DNA from: a bacterium
Lineage (GTDB): Bacteria; Sumerlaeota; Sumerlaeia; SLMS01; JAHLLQ01
Direction: 5' to 3'
DNA: 64,000 bases
NCBI GenBank assembly: GCA_020444065.1
Contig: JAHLLQ010000008.1
Location: 1-64,000 of the forward strand
In this document: piece by piece, positions 1 to 7,140 of the stretch
How the letters are laid out: every line of letters begins with the position of its first letter
Position numbering within the stretch: the first letter of the stretch is position 1
Notes under the pieces: generated by a model
Database searches by the model: none
Seen by the model: the letters and a program-made list of their open reading frames with translations, nothing else
Told to the model about the DNA's origin: nothing
Position numbers and translations under genes: made by a program

Positions 1-1
1 G

Positions 2-1828
2 CCTGCACCGAGGTCGGGCGTCGTGTCCAGATGTGGTTCGTGGGACGCATACGCTACCAAGGCCCTGGTGCGATTGCTTGAGAACCGGCTGGTTGTAGCC
101 GAGAAGCTCTGCCGCAATTTTCTTTCTCCAGACAGCGGAACTCCGATAGATGACCCGTATATTGTTGAGCGTATCCTGTGCGCTTCTTACGGCGCGGCAA
201 TGCGATCGCAAAATGTGGATGGTTTGGAGGGGCTTGCCAAGCTTTGCTATGACGTCTTCTTTGCTGCCACTCCTCAGTGCGATCACGTGCTTATTCGCGA
301 TTATGCGTTGGGGCTGATTTTACTCGCTCTGAAGCACGGAGTATCGCTTTCGGTAGATCCTTCGAGGATAGAACCACCCTTCGACACCAAGGGATTCGAT
401 CCAAACCTGACAACGGATGCTATCAAGAAGAAATACAATCTAGAAGACGGCGAGTGGAACGAAGGATACCGTCCTGCTTGGTCGCAAATAGTCCCCAATG
501 GAACAGACTTTGGAATCTATCAGGTCTCCTCAGCGATTCAGGATTTTGAAGACTTTAGCGGCGGAGATCGAGACAAGCGAAACTTACACTCCATCGTCCC
601 AGCTTGGATGCTGGAGTGCATGATTGACCTCGGGTGGTCGTCCGATTTTGAAGAGCCCCAGAACCTCGTCAACCACCACCGGTCGTATAACAGGCACGAT
701 CAGGATAAGCCGGAGTCTTTGACGAAGAAGTATGCATGGATTGCCCTGCACCGAGCCGAGGGCATTATGGCAGATCACTACACGATAAAGGACGGCTGGG
801 GAAGCGAAGCTGAATGGCGTTACAGGCAAGGTCCTTGGGAGGGGTATAGGCGAGACCTTGATCCGTCCCTCATGATTCCTCTGGAGCAAACAAAAGGAGG
901 CGAGTCTGAAGGAGCATCTCAATGGTTTCCAGCGGGGACGGTCATGCCCGACTGGAGGCCCGATGTCGATGATGAAACTTGGATGTCGGATTCGAAGAAC
1001 TTGCCAGTTCTGGATAAGATACTGCCTTGGGATTTTGCAGATGGGACCCAATACCTGATGCTTCAGTCGTTCAAAACAGAAGATCAGCCCGTCTCCCCAT
1101 TGGAAGCAGATGGGAAGCCAACCAGGGATTCGTACCTTTTCGTTTGGAGCTACTTTGTACCGAGCGACATGGCCGACAAAGCGTTCGCCTGGTTCAAGGA
1201 GCAAAACTACTACTCGAAATGGATGCCTGAGTGCCAGTCATCTATGCAAGCGTTCATCGGTGAAATACCTTGGCATCCGGCTAGCGACCCGGAGAGCGAA
1301 TTGAGGCTGCCGATACGCCGTGACTCCCATCATTTCTCCTTTCGCCAGAGGACGCCACCACCGTGTGAACTTCTGATTTCGACCGACGAATACTCTTGGG
1401 GCAGTAGCTACGATACAACATGCCGGACAGACTTCAACTTTCTGATTCCGTGCAACCGACTCATCGCCTCTCGTGGGCTTCACCGTCACGGAGAACTACC
1501 GCCGGAGTTGAAGACCAAGTTCAGTGGTTCCGGTTTCCAAGAAGCGGCTTGGTTCGACAACGAAGGGAGATGTGTGGCGTTTGCACCTGATGCATATTAT
1601 CCTGGACCGTCTGCTTTCTTCATCTCCCGCAGTGCTCTGCTGGAATTTCTGAAGAAGGAAGACCTGGCTCTTTGTTGGATTTTCTTGGGCGAGCGCTGCT
1701 CGTACGTCCGCGATATGGGGGGTGAGCGGGTAATGCCTCCGGGAGAGGCGATAATCAATGGCGCAGGGATTGTGACAATGGATGACAACCTTCGTTGGGA
1801 TATTCGATATGATTACAGACCACTCTGA
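2..1828 (+). CDS. C-terminal part of a large uncharacterised protein (partial at left edge)
   Basis: The reading frame is open from the first bases, so the true start is probably outside the window. The first in-frame start-like codon is GTG at 23, with no clear ribosome-binding site. About 600 residues are visible, rich in Trp, Tyr and acidic residues, with a KKYxWIAL segment near residue 235 counted from 23. No P-loop, nuclease or membrane segment is visible in this part. The KKYxWIAL segment reminds me of the C-terminal regions of very large NTPases found in defence islands; this is recollection and not checked. The next gene starts 58 nt downstream on the same strand. Function unknown. 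Confidence 0.7.
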   Translation, partial: PAPRSGVVSRCGSWDAYATKALVRLLENRLVVAEKLCRNFLSPDSGTPIDDPYIVERILCASYGAAMRSQNVDGLEGLAKLCYDVFFAATPQCDHVLIRDYALGLILLALKHGVSLSVDPSRIEPPFDTKGFDPNLTTDAIKKKYNLEDGEWNEGYRPAWSQIVPNGTDFGIYQVSSAIQDFEDFSGGDRDKRNLHSIVPAWMLECMIDLGWSSDFEEPQNLVNHHRSYNRHDQDKPESLTKKYAWIALHRAEGIMADHYTIKDGWGSEAEWRYRQGPWEGYRRDLDPSLMIPLEQTKGGESEGASQWFPAGTVMPDWRPDVDDETWMSDSKNLPVLDKILPWDFADGTQYLMLQSFKTEDQPVSPLEADGKPTRDSYLFVWSYFVPSDMADKAFAWFKEQNYYSKWMPECQSSMQAFIGEIPWHPASDPESELRLPIRRDSHHFSFRQRTPPPCELLISTDEYSWGSSYDTTCRTDFNFLIPCNRLIASRGLHRHGELPPELKTKFSGSGFQEAAWFDNEGRCVAFAPDAYYPGPSAFFISRSALLEFLKKEDLALCWIFLGERCSYVRDMGGERVMPPGEAIINGAGIVTMDDNLRWDIRYDYRPL

Positions 1829-1886
1829 TCGACCGGGGATATTGGAAAACGCGAGTGTGTAATTCAACTACATCAGGAGGCAAGCC

Positions 1887-2501
1887 ATGAGGCAGCCAGG
1901 CCGAGAGAGAATCCGGATGCTCCGCCACGAGGGCGAGAAGCCACTCGTTGATGCGATCATGATCCCGGACACGCTGTTGACCATCCAGGCAGCCGCTCGG
2001 GCCGCTAATGGCCTATCCTGGCTCTTGATCGGCAGCCAGGCGGCATCATGCTGGATGGGGTCCCGTGCCACCGTGGAAATCGAGGTGCTGGTGCCCACTC
2101 CTCATGAGCAGGCGCTGGTTGAAAGCAGATTGGATCCTCTGCCTGGTGGTCACCGTGTGCTCGTGCGAACCGCCGAGCAGGCAGGAGCATCGGTCGATTC
2201 AGTCGTCCTTTGGAGTTCAAGGGCACGATGGGATGATGTAGGAGGCACTACCGTGCTTGTACCCCAACCCGCCGACCTGTTTCTGCTCATGCTCGCCGAA
2301 TCCAGGCTCATCGAAGCTCCGCAGGCGATGTATTTTGCCGCCCGGCTGTTGCAACTCCATGGACCGTTCGACCTCGCTGAGGAGGATCTGTCTCCCTATC
2401 AGCAAGAGCGGTTGTCTCAGGCGGCGGCTCTGGTGATTCATCATGCGGCAGACGAGCTTGAGAAGCTCGACCAGCGACTTGCGACTGCTGTAGAGTGGTG
2501 A
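1887..2501 (+). CDS. Nucleotidyltransferase-like protein (AbiEii/MNT-type fold, degenerate active site)
   Basis: A 204-residue protein with a strong ribosome-binding site (AGGAGG, about 6 nt before ATG). Residues 43-70 resemble the start of small nucleotidyltransferases: a hydrophobic strand, a Gly-Ser turn, an Arg-Ala-Thr segment, then V-E-I-E-V-L-V where active enzymes have D-I-D. The acidic residues are Glu instead of Asp, so activity is uncertain. The C-terminal part is helical and acidic. Such folds occur as toxins or antitoxins (AbiEii, MNT/HEPN). The next gene follows directly on the same strand, so the two may be a pair. The fold call is by motif only. Confidence 0.5.
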   Translation: MRQPGRERIRMLRHEGEKPLVDAIMIPDTLLTIQAAARAANGLSWLLIGSQAASCWMGSRATVEIEVLVPTPHEQALVESRLDPLPGGHRVLVRTAEQAGASVDSVVLWSSRARWDDVGGTTVLVPQPADLFLLMLAESRLIEAPQAMYFAARLLQLHGPFDLAEEDLSPYQQERLSQAAALVIHHAADELEKLDQRLATAVEW

Positions 2502-2543
2502 TTGAAGGGGCTGTGGATCGGAAACATTCAAAGGGACGACCCC

Positions 2544-3383
2544 ATGTCAGAGAATACCAAACGCATCACATCGAATGTACCGCGGGCTCTGTTTGACCGA
2601 GTCACTCAGAGAGCTGAAGTACTCTGGGGAGAGAATGATTCGGAGTCCGGCATTGTCGCCACTGTGTTACGCGATTGGCTCTCGCTATCCGAGCGAGGGT
2701 CCTTTGATGCACGCCTCGATCAAATGGAGCGCCGGGTCGAGCACCTGTTGACGGTTCGCCCGGTGGAAGGATTTAGGGATGATCGTCCGACTCTCGATGA
2801 TCCGCAGGTTCGGCGTCGGTTGAGGCTTCAAGAAGTTGCGCCGGTAGTTACAATGGCAGGCGTGAAATTGCCTGAGCTACCAAAGAAGCCAAGCCCTAAA
2901 GAGATTAGTAAACGTCGTAGTAAACTTATTAGTGAGCATCGGAGCAAAGGGGTCGGATTTGACTTCATAGAATTCCAGTATATTCACGGCTATGATCCGA
3001 AAGGGCATGTCGAGTTCTCTGCCTATGAACGCGCTGGATTTCCACTGCTGCGCGATGCCGCGTACTACAACATGCAGGAGCCAACGATGAAGCAGATTCT
3101 TGATCGCTGCTGGACGAATACGAAGTTCACCTGTGCGCCGTTGCTTACTTACTCTTATGGTGGAAAGCTCATAGTCCTTGATGGTCTGGCACGTTTCACG
3201 GCGCTGATGGAAGTTTGGCGGCAGGGACTCGGCACACCGACCCGTCTACCCATCGAGCTTTTCTTCGGCGATTTGGAAGAAGCGCGAAGGGAGATGATCA
3301 TGCGCAATCTCCATGGTGGCCCGAGGTCACTTACTCGTTCGGAGTTCGAGCGTGCGGTGGACTGGTCCAAGGGCCTTGCGTAG
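2544..3383 (+). CDS. RHH-like N-terminus with ParB-like C-terminal domain
   Basis: ATG 2544 is chosen; an in-frame TTG at 2502 would add 14 residues of poor sequence. Residues 6-45 resemble a ribbon-helix-helix DNA-binding segment (short strand, then two helices). The middle is basic. The C-terminal half (about 170-275) carries G-G-K-L-I-V-L-D-G-x-A-R-F, a strand-turn pattern like the ParB/DGQHR nuclease-like fold, with a Leu-Asp-Gly-x-x-Arg core, followed by a polar helix with N-L-H-G-G. It starts 42 nt after the upstream nucleotidyltransferase-like gene and is probably co-transcribed. A DNA-binding regulator or ParB-type CTPase-like protein is possible. The role is not known. Confidence 0.5.
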   Translation: MSENTKRITSNVPRALFDRVTQRAEVLWGENDSESGIVATVLRDWLSLSERGSFDARLDQMERRVEHLLTVRPVEGFRDDRPTLDDPQVRRRLRLQEVAPVVTMAGVKLPELPKKPSPKEISKRRSKLISEHRSKGVGFDFIEFQYIHGYDPKGHVEFSAYERAGFPLLRDAAYYNMQEPTMKQILDRCWTNTKFTCAPLLTYSYGGKLIVLDGLARFTALMEVWRQGLGTPTRLPIELFFGDLEEARREMIMRNLHGGPRSLTRSEFERAVDWSKGLA

Positions 3384-3493
3384 ATCGAGTGCTCCAAATC
3401 ACGGTATTCAGAATCTTTCTACAGCGTATATCTATATCTTGTTACTCGGCCACATTCACTCTGGCGGATTGTTCTCGTCAGCAGATGATCCCG

Positions 3494-3946
3494 TCATGCG
3501 GGTAGTTGCCGCACGACGCGATTGCAGGTGCGTCCCACCTTTCTCTCCATTGAAGCAATGACGAGTTCGATCCCGGTCGCGCTTGTGCCGTAACTCCACC
3601 ACCTAGGTGTCTCGTCCCACCACCGCACAACGACCAACTCGCCGAACGTTGGGAAGTGTAGTGTATAGATTGACGCTTGATGCTCCTCGTCGGCCCAGCA
3701 AGTTGGCCCCCACTCGACAGTGGCGACGGGAGTCATCCGCAACCGTGCTATGTTTTCGTCGACCAGTTCTCCCTCAAGGTACGCCGTCGCATCCTCAGTT
3801 ACGGCGAGACCGTGCAGTTCACGGCAGGACGCGATTGCCGAGTTGATCTCTGCCAGCGGGATCAGGCAGGCGATCAGAGGCAGGACAGGTTCCGGTGTAT
3901 CCGGCGATCCCAGATTCAGGTCCGTTGGCTCCAGGTTCTCACCCAT
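3494..3946 (-). CDS. Hypothetical protein
   Basis: A 150-residue protein on the minus strand, in an otherwise empty stretch between plus-strand genes. I take ATG 3946; a TTG at 4012 is an alternative 22 residues further upstream. It begins with an acidic, Pro-rich segment, then a mixed alpha/beta region with a Trp-rich stretch (VVRWWDETPRWW) near residues 106-117. No family recognised, no signal peptide and no membrane segment. The opposite strand also has open frames here, but their composition looks less protein-like. Moderate doubt that this is a real gene. Confidence 0.4.
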   Translation of the reverse strand: MGENLEPTDLNLGSPDTPEPVLPLIACLIPLAEINSAIASCRELHGLAVTEDATAYLEGELVDENIARLRMTPVATVEWGPTCWADEEHQASIYTLHFPTFGELVVVRWWDETPRWWSYGTSATGIELVIASMERKVGRTCNRVVRQLPA

Positions 3947-4169
3947 GAGTCGATTCCGCTCCCGGCCTTGGCTGGAGTTGAAGAATACCCCGCGCACATC
4001 CTTGCGCAGCAATTCTTCTCATTCTGGGCCGAAGGGAGCGAGAGCATTTCGGACAGCGCAGCTTCTCTGGTGTATACGGTCGCGCCTTGACCCTTGGGAT
4101 CCTCGATGAACTCGGCGCTCCCCGGCTTCGACTCCTGGCTGTGAAGTCCGGTTGACTCTGCTCTCTAGT

Positions 4170-4209
4170 TTGGCTACTCAAAATAACCACGCGATAATGA
4201 CAATTATCG
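4170..4209 (+). promoter_or_regulatory. Integrase promoter with overlapping palindromic operator
   Basis: A -35-like TTGGCT (4170-4175) and a -10-like GATAAT (4193-4198) are separated by 17 nt. The -10 sits inside a perfect inverted repeat: CGATAAT (4192-4198), spacer gaca, ATTATCG (4203-4209). The recombinase ATG is 18 nt further on at 4228, behind AGGAG. A protein bound to the palindrome would cover the promoter, which suggests repression of the integrase. Confidence 0.5.
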
Positions 4210-4227
4210 GGTACTCAGGAGCCAGCC

Positions 4228-5211
4228 ATGGAAAATGCCCTCATCAAGCCAGCCGAAGCCCTGCCCGAGGTCCTCGAAGACCAAGAAGCCTCTCGGAAAC
4301 ACTACGAGGCGAGTTGGGCCAAAGGCACTGTTCGGGCCTACCGATCGGATTGGCGAGACTGGGAGGCTTACTGCAAGGCCAGGGAGCTGACTGCACTTCC
4401 CGCTGATCCGCTGGCAGTTGCCGGTTACCTGTCCGCCCTGGCCGAGGGTAAATGGGGCAAACCGCGGAAAATATCTACGATCGAACGACGTCGGGCAGCC
4501 ATCAGCCATATCCATATCGAGTCTGGGCACCCTGACCCAGCCAATGACCCCCGAGTTCCCAGGGTGCTGAAGGGTATCCGCCGTCAGCTCACGGTGAAGA
4601 GGGAGCAGAAGTCGGCGCTGCGGGCTGACGATGTGAAGCGGATGGTGAAGACGCTGGGAAAGGATCCGAGAGGAATGCGCGACCGAGCGCTGATCCTCCT
4701 CGGATTCGCAACCGCCTGCCGCAGGTCGGAGCTTGCTGGACTCCAGGTCTCCGACCTGAAGGACCACCGCGACGGTCTCGTCGTGGAGATCCGCCGATCG
4801 AAGACAGATCAAGAGGGTGATGGCTTGCTCAAGCTTGTCCGGTGCGGGAAGGACAAAGCCACCTGCCCGGTTGAGGCGCTTCGGGCGTGGATGTCTTCCG
4901 CCTGCATCGACTCTGGCCCTGTCTTTCGCACGATCGGCAACGATCTCGTCGTTGGAGCCGAACCGATCAGCGTTTCCGGAATTTCGCTGGCCGTCAAGCG
5001 AGCCGCGAGGAACGCCGGTCTCAATGCAAGCCTCTTCTCAGCCCATTCGCTACGCGCTGGCTTCGTCACCGAGGCCGATGCCCGCGGGGCGAAGACCTTG
5101 GACATCATGAGCCAGACCGGCCATAAGACTACACGAATGATCAGCGTGTACACACGCTACAATGTGGACGAACGCTTCGAGAGTAGCACGGCTTTGGATG
5201 TGGGGCTCTGA
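4228..5211 (+). CDS. Tyrosine recombinase / phage-type integrase
   Basis: A 327-residue site-specific recombinase, probably the enzyme that moves this island. The N-terminal SAM-like core-binding domain covers about residues 25-115 and the catalytic domain about 125-320. The full catalytic set is visible: R165 (in C-R-R-S-E-L), a Lys near 194 in a beta-turn, H273-x-x-R276, H299 (T-G-H-K-T) and nucleophile Y308, with the usual 9-residue gap between H299 and Y308. Length is typical of compact XerC-like integrases. AGGAG lies 6 nt before ATG. The gene is followed by an XRE/ImmA pair. Its likely target is the tRNA-Gly whose 3' half is at 19138-19182, although it is not next to that end, so it probably lies nearer the off-window border. 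Confidence 0.93.
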   Translation: MENALIKPAEALPEVLEDQEASRKHYEASWAKGTVRAYRSDWRDWEAYCKARELTALPADPLAVAGYLSALAEGKWGKPRKISTIERRRAAISHIHIESGHPDPANDPRVPRVLKGIRRQLTVKREQKSALRADDVKRMVKTLGKDPRGMRDRALILLGFATACRRSELAGLQVSDLKDHRDGLVVEIRRSKTDQEGDGLLKLVRCGKDKATCPVEALRAWMSSACIDSGPVFRTIGNDLVVGAEPISVSGISLAVKRAARNAGLNASLFSAHSLRAGFVTEADARGAKTLDIMSQTGHKTTRMISVYTRYNVDERFESSTALDVGL

Positions 5212-5346
5212 GAGTGTTGGACGAGAACCCAGCATTTCACATCAAATCGATTCGGAATCATCGGAGCCTCAAGAGAAGCTCTGGCTTCGATTACGGCCAG
5301 GCCCTAGCCCAGGCAATAGCAAGCCTTGACATTGTGGGCGGCCTGT

Positions 5347-5366
5347 TGTGTCCTGGGTCGGACACA
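5347..5366 (+). promoter_or_regulatory. Operator O1 upstream of XRE repressor
   Basis: A perfect inverted repeat with 7-bp arms, TGTGTCC (5347-5353), 6-nt spacer tgggtc, GGACACA (5360-5366). A consensus -35 TTGACA is at 5326-5331, so the repeat covers the expected -10 position. The repressor ATG is at 5383. A near-identical site (O2) lies at 6439-6458. Autoregulation by the adjacent XRE protein is inferred. Confidence 0.75.
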
Positions 5367-5382
5367 GGCAGGGTGTGATAAG

Positions 5383-5721
5383 ATGGCAAACGTAACACCG
5401 GGATCCAACGAATTGAAACGGCTGGGTGAGAAGATCCGAGCCGCACGTAACAACCAATCTATCAGTCTGCGCCAGTTTGCCGCTCAAGTTGAGCTATCTC
5501 CGTCTTACTTTAGCAAGGTGGAAAGGGGCGAGGCGTTGGCTGGCAGTCATACATACGAACTGATATGCAGGAAACTTGGTCTTGATTCATCAGAACTTCT
5601 TGGGGAGATCGGGATAATCGATAGTGAAACACAGCGCTTGTTTGAGGAGCAGTATCGGGCAAACGCCTCTAAAGTTCAGGGTTTGCTTCGCAAAATGGCT
5701 CATAAAGAGGAAGAAGGCTGA
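5383..5721 (+). CDS. XRE-family transcriptional repressor
   Basis: A 112-residue DNA-binding protein. Residues 10-65 form an XRE/Cro-CI helix-turn-helix: ...IRAARNNQSISLRQFA..., then ...LSPSYFSKVERGE..., the typical recognition-helix pattern. The tail is helical and charged. ATG 5383 is chosen over an upstream in-frame ATG at 5326, because the upstream extension would run through the operator and is not protein-like. The next gene, an ImmA/IrrE protease, overlaps its stop by one base (TGATG), so the two are made together. By analogy with ImmR/ImmA and DdrO/IrrE, the protease probably inactivates this repressor on a signal. It is likely to bind O1 (5347-5366) and O2 (6439-6458). Confidence 0.88.
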   Translation: MANVTPGSNELKRLGEKIRAARNNQSISLRQFAAQVELSPSYFSKVERGEALAGSHTYELICRKLGLDSSELLGEIGIIDSETQRLFEEQYRANASKVQGLLRKMAHKEEEG

Positions 5722-6416
5722 TGGGTCGGGTTCCGTTTATCCCAGAAGTGAGGATTGCCCGAGCCGCTGACGAATTGATTCGGGCCCACCGAGTGCAGAA
5801 TCCCGTTTTTTCTCCACCGTACTCACTTGATGAGTTGATTTGGGACCATCTCAATCAGGTGGATGATCTGAGCTTGGACGATGAAACGCCTTTGGGGCAA
5901 CACCCTGAAACAGGTGAAGCTATTCTCGGAAAAACGGTTCTCGAACAGCGAGTAATATTCATCGACCCCACCGTAAAGACTCAACCGTACTTCCGTTTCA
6001 CCTTGGCTCACGAGATTGGTCACTGGATTCTTCATTGCCGTCCTCACATGCCAGATCCGAATCAGCTATCGTTGTTCGGGGAAGCTGAAGAGGACTACCC
6101 CAAGGTGTTCAACACTTACCACAGAGCGATCCTTGCACCTTCGCCCGGTCTGGATCCCGAAGAGATCCAAGCCAACAAGTTCGCTGCGTGCCTTCTGATG
6201 CCGGAGGTTGACATGCGCCGGAGTTTCGAGGAGCGGTTTGGGAATCCCCAGACTTGCGGGCCGGGTGAGATAGACGCTGCTGCTCGAAAGCTCGCTTCTG
6301 AGAGAGTCCGTGGCTTTCCAAGCCTCCGCGAATTGTTTGGCACTTCAATCGAGTCAACTGGGTACAGACTAAGAGATCTGAGTCTGGTCAGTGAAGAAAG
6401 CCCACTTTTTTCCTGA
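5721..6416 (+). CDS. ImmA/IrrE family zinc metalloprotease
   Basis: A 231-residue predicted cytoplasmic zinc peptidase. The HExxH motif H97-E98-I99-G100-H101 is intact, and a downstream E-E-I-Q-A-N-K-F-A segment (near 150) supplies the third ligand region, as in COG2856 proteins. The ATG overlaps the stop of the XRE gene by one nucleotide, so the pair is translationally coupled. In the known pairs (ImmA/ImmR of ICEBs1; IrrE/DdrO of Deinococcus) the protease cleaves its partner repressor after DNA damage or a cell signal. The same job is inferred here, releasing the DUF2188 and helicase genes from repression. The C-terminal 60 residues have no recognised domain. Confidence 0.9.
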   Translation: MGRVPFIPEVRIARAADELIRAHRVQNPVFSPPYSLDELIWDHLNQVDDLSLDDETPLGQHPETGEAILGKTVLEQRVIFIDPTVKTQPYFRFTLAHEIGHWILHCRPHMPDPNQLSLFGEAEEDYPKVFNTYHRAILAPSPGLDPEEIQANKFAACLLMPEVDMRRSFEERFGNPQTCGPGEIDAAARKLASERVRGFPSLRELFGTSIESTGYRLRDLSLVSEESPLFS

Positions 6417-6438
6417 GCAGGTGTTTTTTTGCTTGCAG

Positions 6439-6458
6439 TGTGTCCTGTGTTGAACACA
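6439..6458 (+). promoter_or_regulatory. Operator O2 upstream of DUF2188 gene
   Basis: Inverted repeat TGTGTCC (6439-6445), spacer tgtgtt, GAACACA (6452-6458). It differs from O1 at only 3 of 20 positions and has the same 6-nt spacing. A TTGCAG/CATAAA pair (6433-6438 and 6457-6462) could be the promoter, with the operator in its spacer. A very strong ribosome-binding site, AAAGGAGGTG, follows before ATG 6487. Confidence 0.72.
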
Positions 6459-6486
6459 TAAACACTCCCGAAAGGAGGTGGTCCCT

Positions 6487-6726
6487 ATGGCTACCAAAGG
6501 CAAGCGAATCCATGTTGTTCCTCACGAGGGTGGCTTTGCAGCCAAGCGTGAGGGTACGAACCGGGCCGGGTCAGTACACCCGACACAACAAGAAGCGATC
6601 GAGGCAGCTCAGACCACAGCCCGCCGTGAGCGTGGCGAAGTCATAATCCATCGACGCAACGGCCAGATCCGGGATTCGGATAGTTACGGCTCTGATCCGA
6701 ACCCGCCAAGAGACACCAAGCACTGA
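6487..6726 (+). CDS. DUF2188 domain protein
   Basis: A 79-residue protein matching the DUF2188 pattern: H-V-V-P-H-E-G-G-F-A near residues 7-16, K-R-E-G-T-N-R-A-G-S, then Q-x-E-A-I-E-A-A and a C-terminal R-N-G-Q-I-R-D-S-D-S-Y-G. The family is small, widespread and of unknown function; such proteins are often annotated as stress-related. It has the strongest ribosome-binding site in this part of the island and sits directly behind operator O2, so it should be strongly expressed when the XRE repressor is removed. ATG 6487 is chosen because the SD lies 8 nt before it. Confidence 0.85.
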   Translation: MATKGKRIHVVPHEGGFAAKREGTNRAGSVHPTQQEAIEAAQTTARRERGEVIIHRRNGQIRDSDSYGSDPNPPRDTKH

Positions 6727-6786
6727 CCATACAGAGGGTGGGGTAATCCGGACTCCGCCCTCCAACTATAATCAGGGAGCATTGTT

Positions 6787-7044
6787 ATGACTCTTGAAGG
6801 CGCAGTAATCAAAGAGCAGGGAGTGACGTTCGCCATCGTGATCGTGAAACGGCACGTTATCCAGAGCAACTTCGTCGCGGATGAGGCGATTGCCAAGTGC
6901 CAACCCCTGTTTCCCGGTCTACCTGTGATCCTGATGGCGCAAGATACGTTTGGTGTCCCGACATACTATGGGCGTCAAGACATAGCCAGATTCATGGCAA
7001 ACGTGCCAATTCAAGCCGTTCCTTGGAAGCGTTACACCCTATAG
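6787..7044 (+). CDS. Small hypothetical protein
   Basis: An 85-residue protein with AGGGAG about 9 nt before ATG. It has a compact alpha/beta pattern: two beta-type segments (VTFAIVIVKRHV and LPVILMAQ), one helix, and a C-terminal helix followed by AVPWKRYTL. No family recognised, and no membrane segment or signal peptide. It lies between the DUF2188 gene (60 nt upstream) and the helicase (96 nt downstream) on the same strand, so it is probably part of the O2-controlled unit. Confidence 0.6.
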   Translation: MTLEGAVIKEQGVTFAIVIVKRHVIQSNFVADEAIAKCQPLFPGLPVILMAQDTFGVPTYYGRQDIARFMANVPIQAVPWKRYTL

Positions 7045-7140
7045 CTGGAAGCTCTTATCGGGTCATTCCACAAACGAAACGAAATCTTACTTCGGAGACT
7101 TCTTAGCCTCTCCCAAAAACAACAAACCTAGGAGTAGCCC

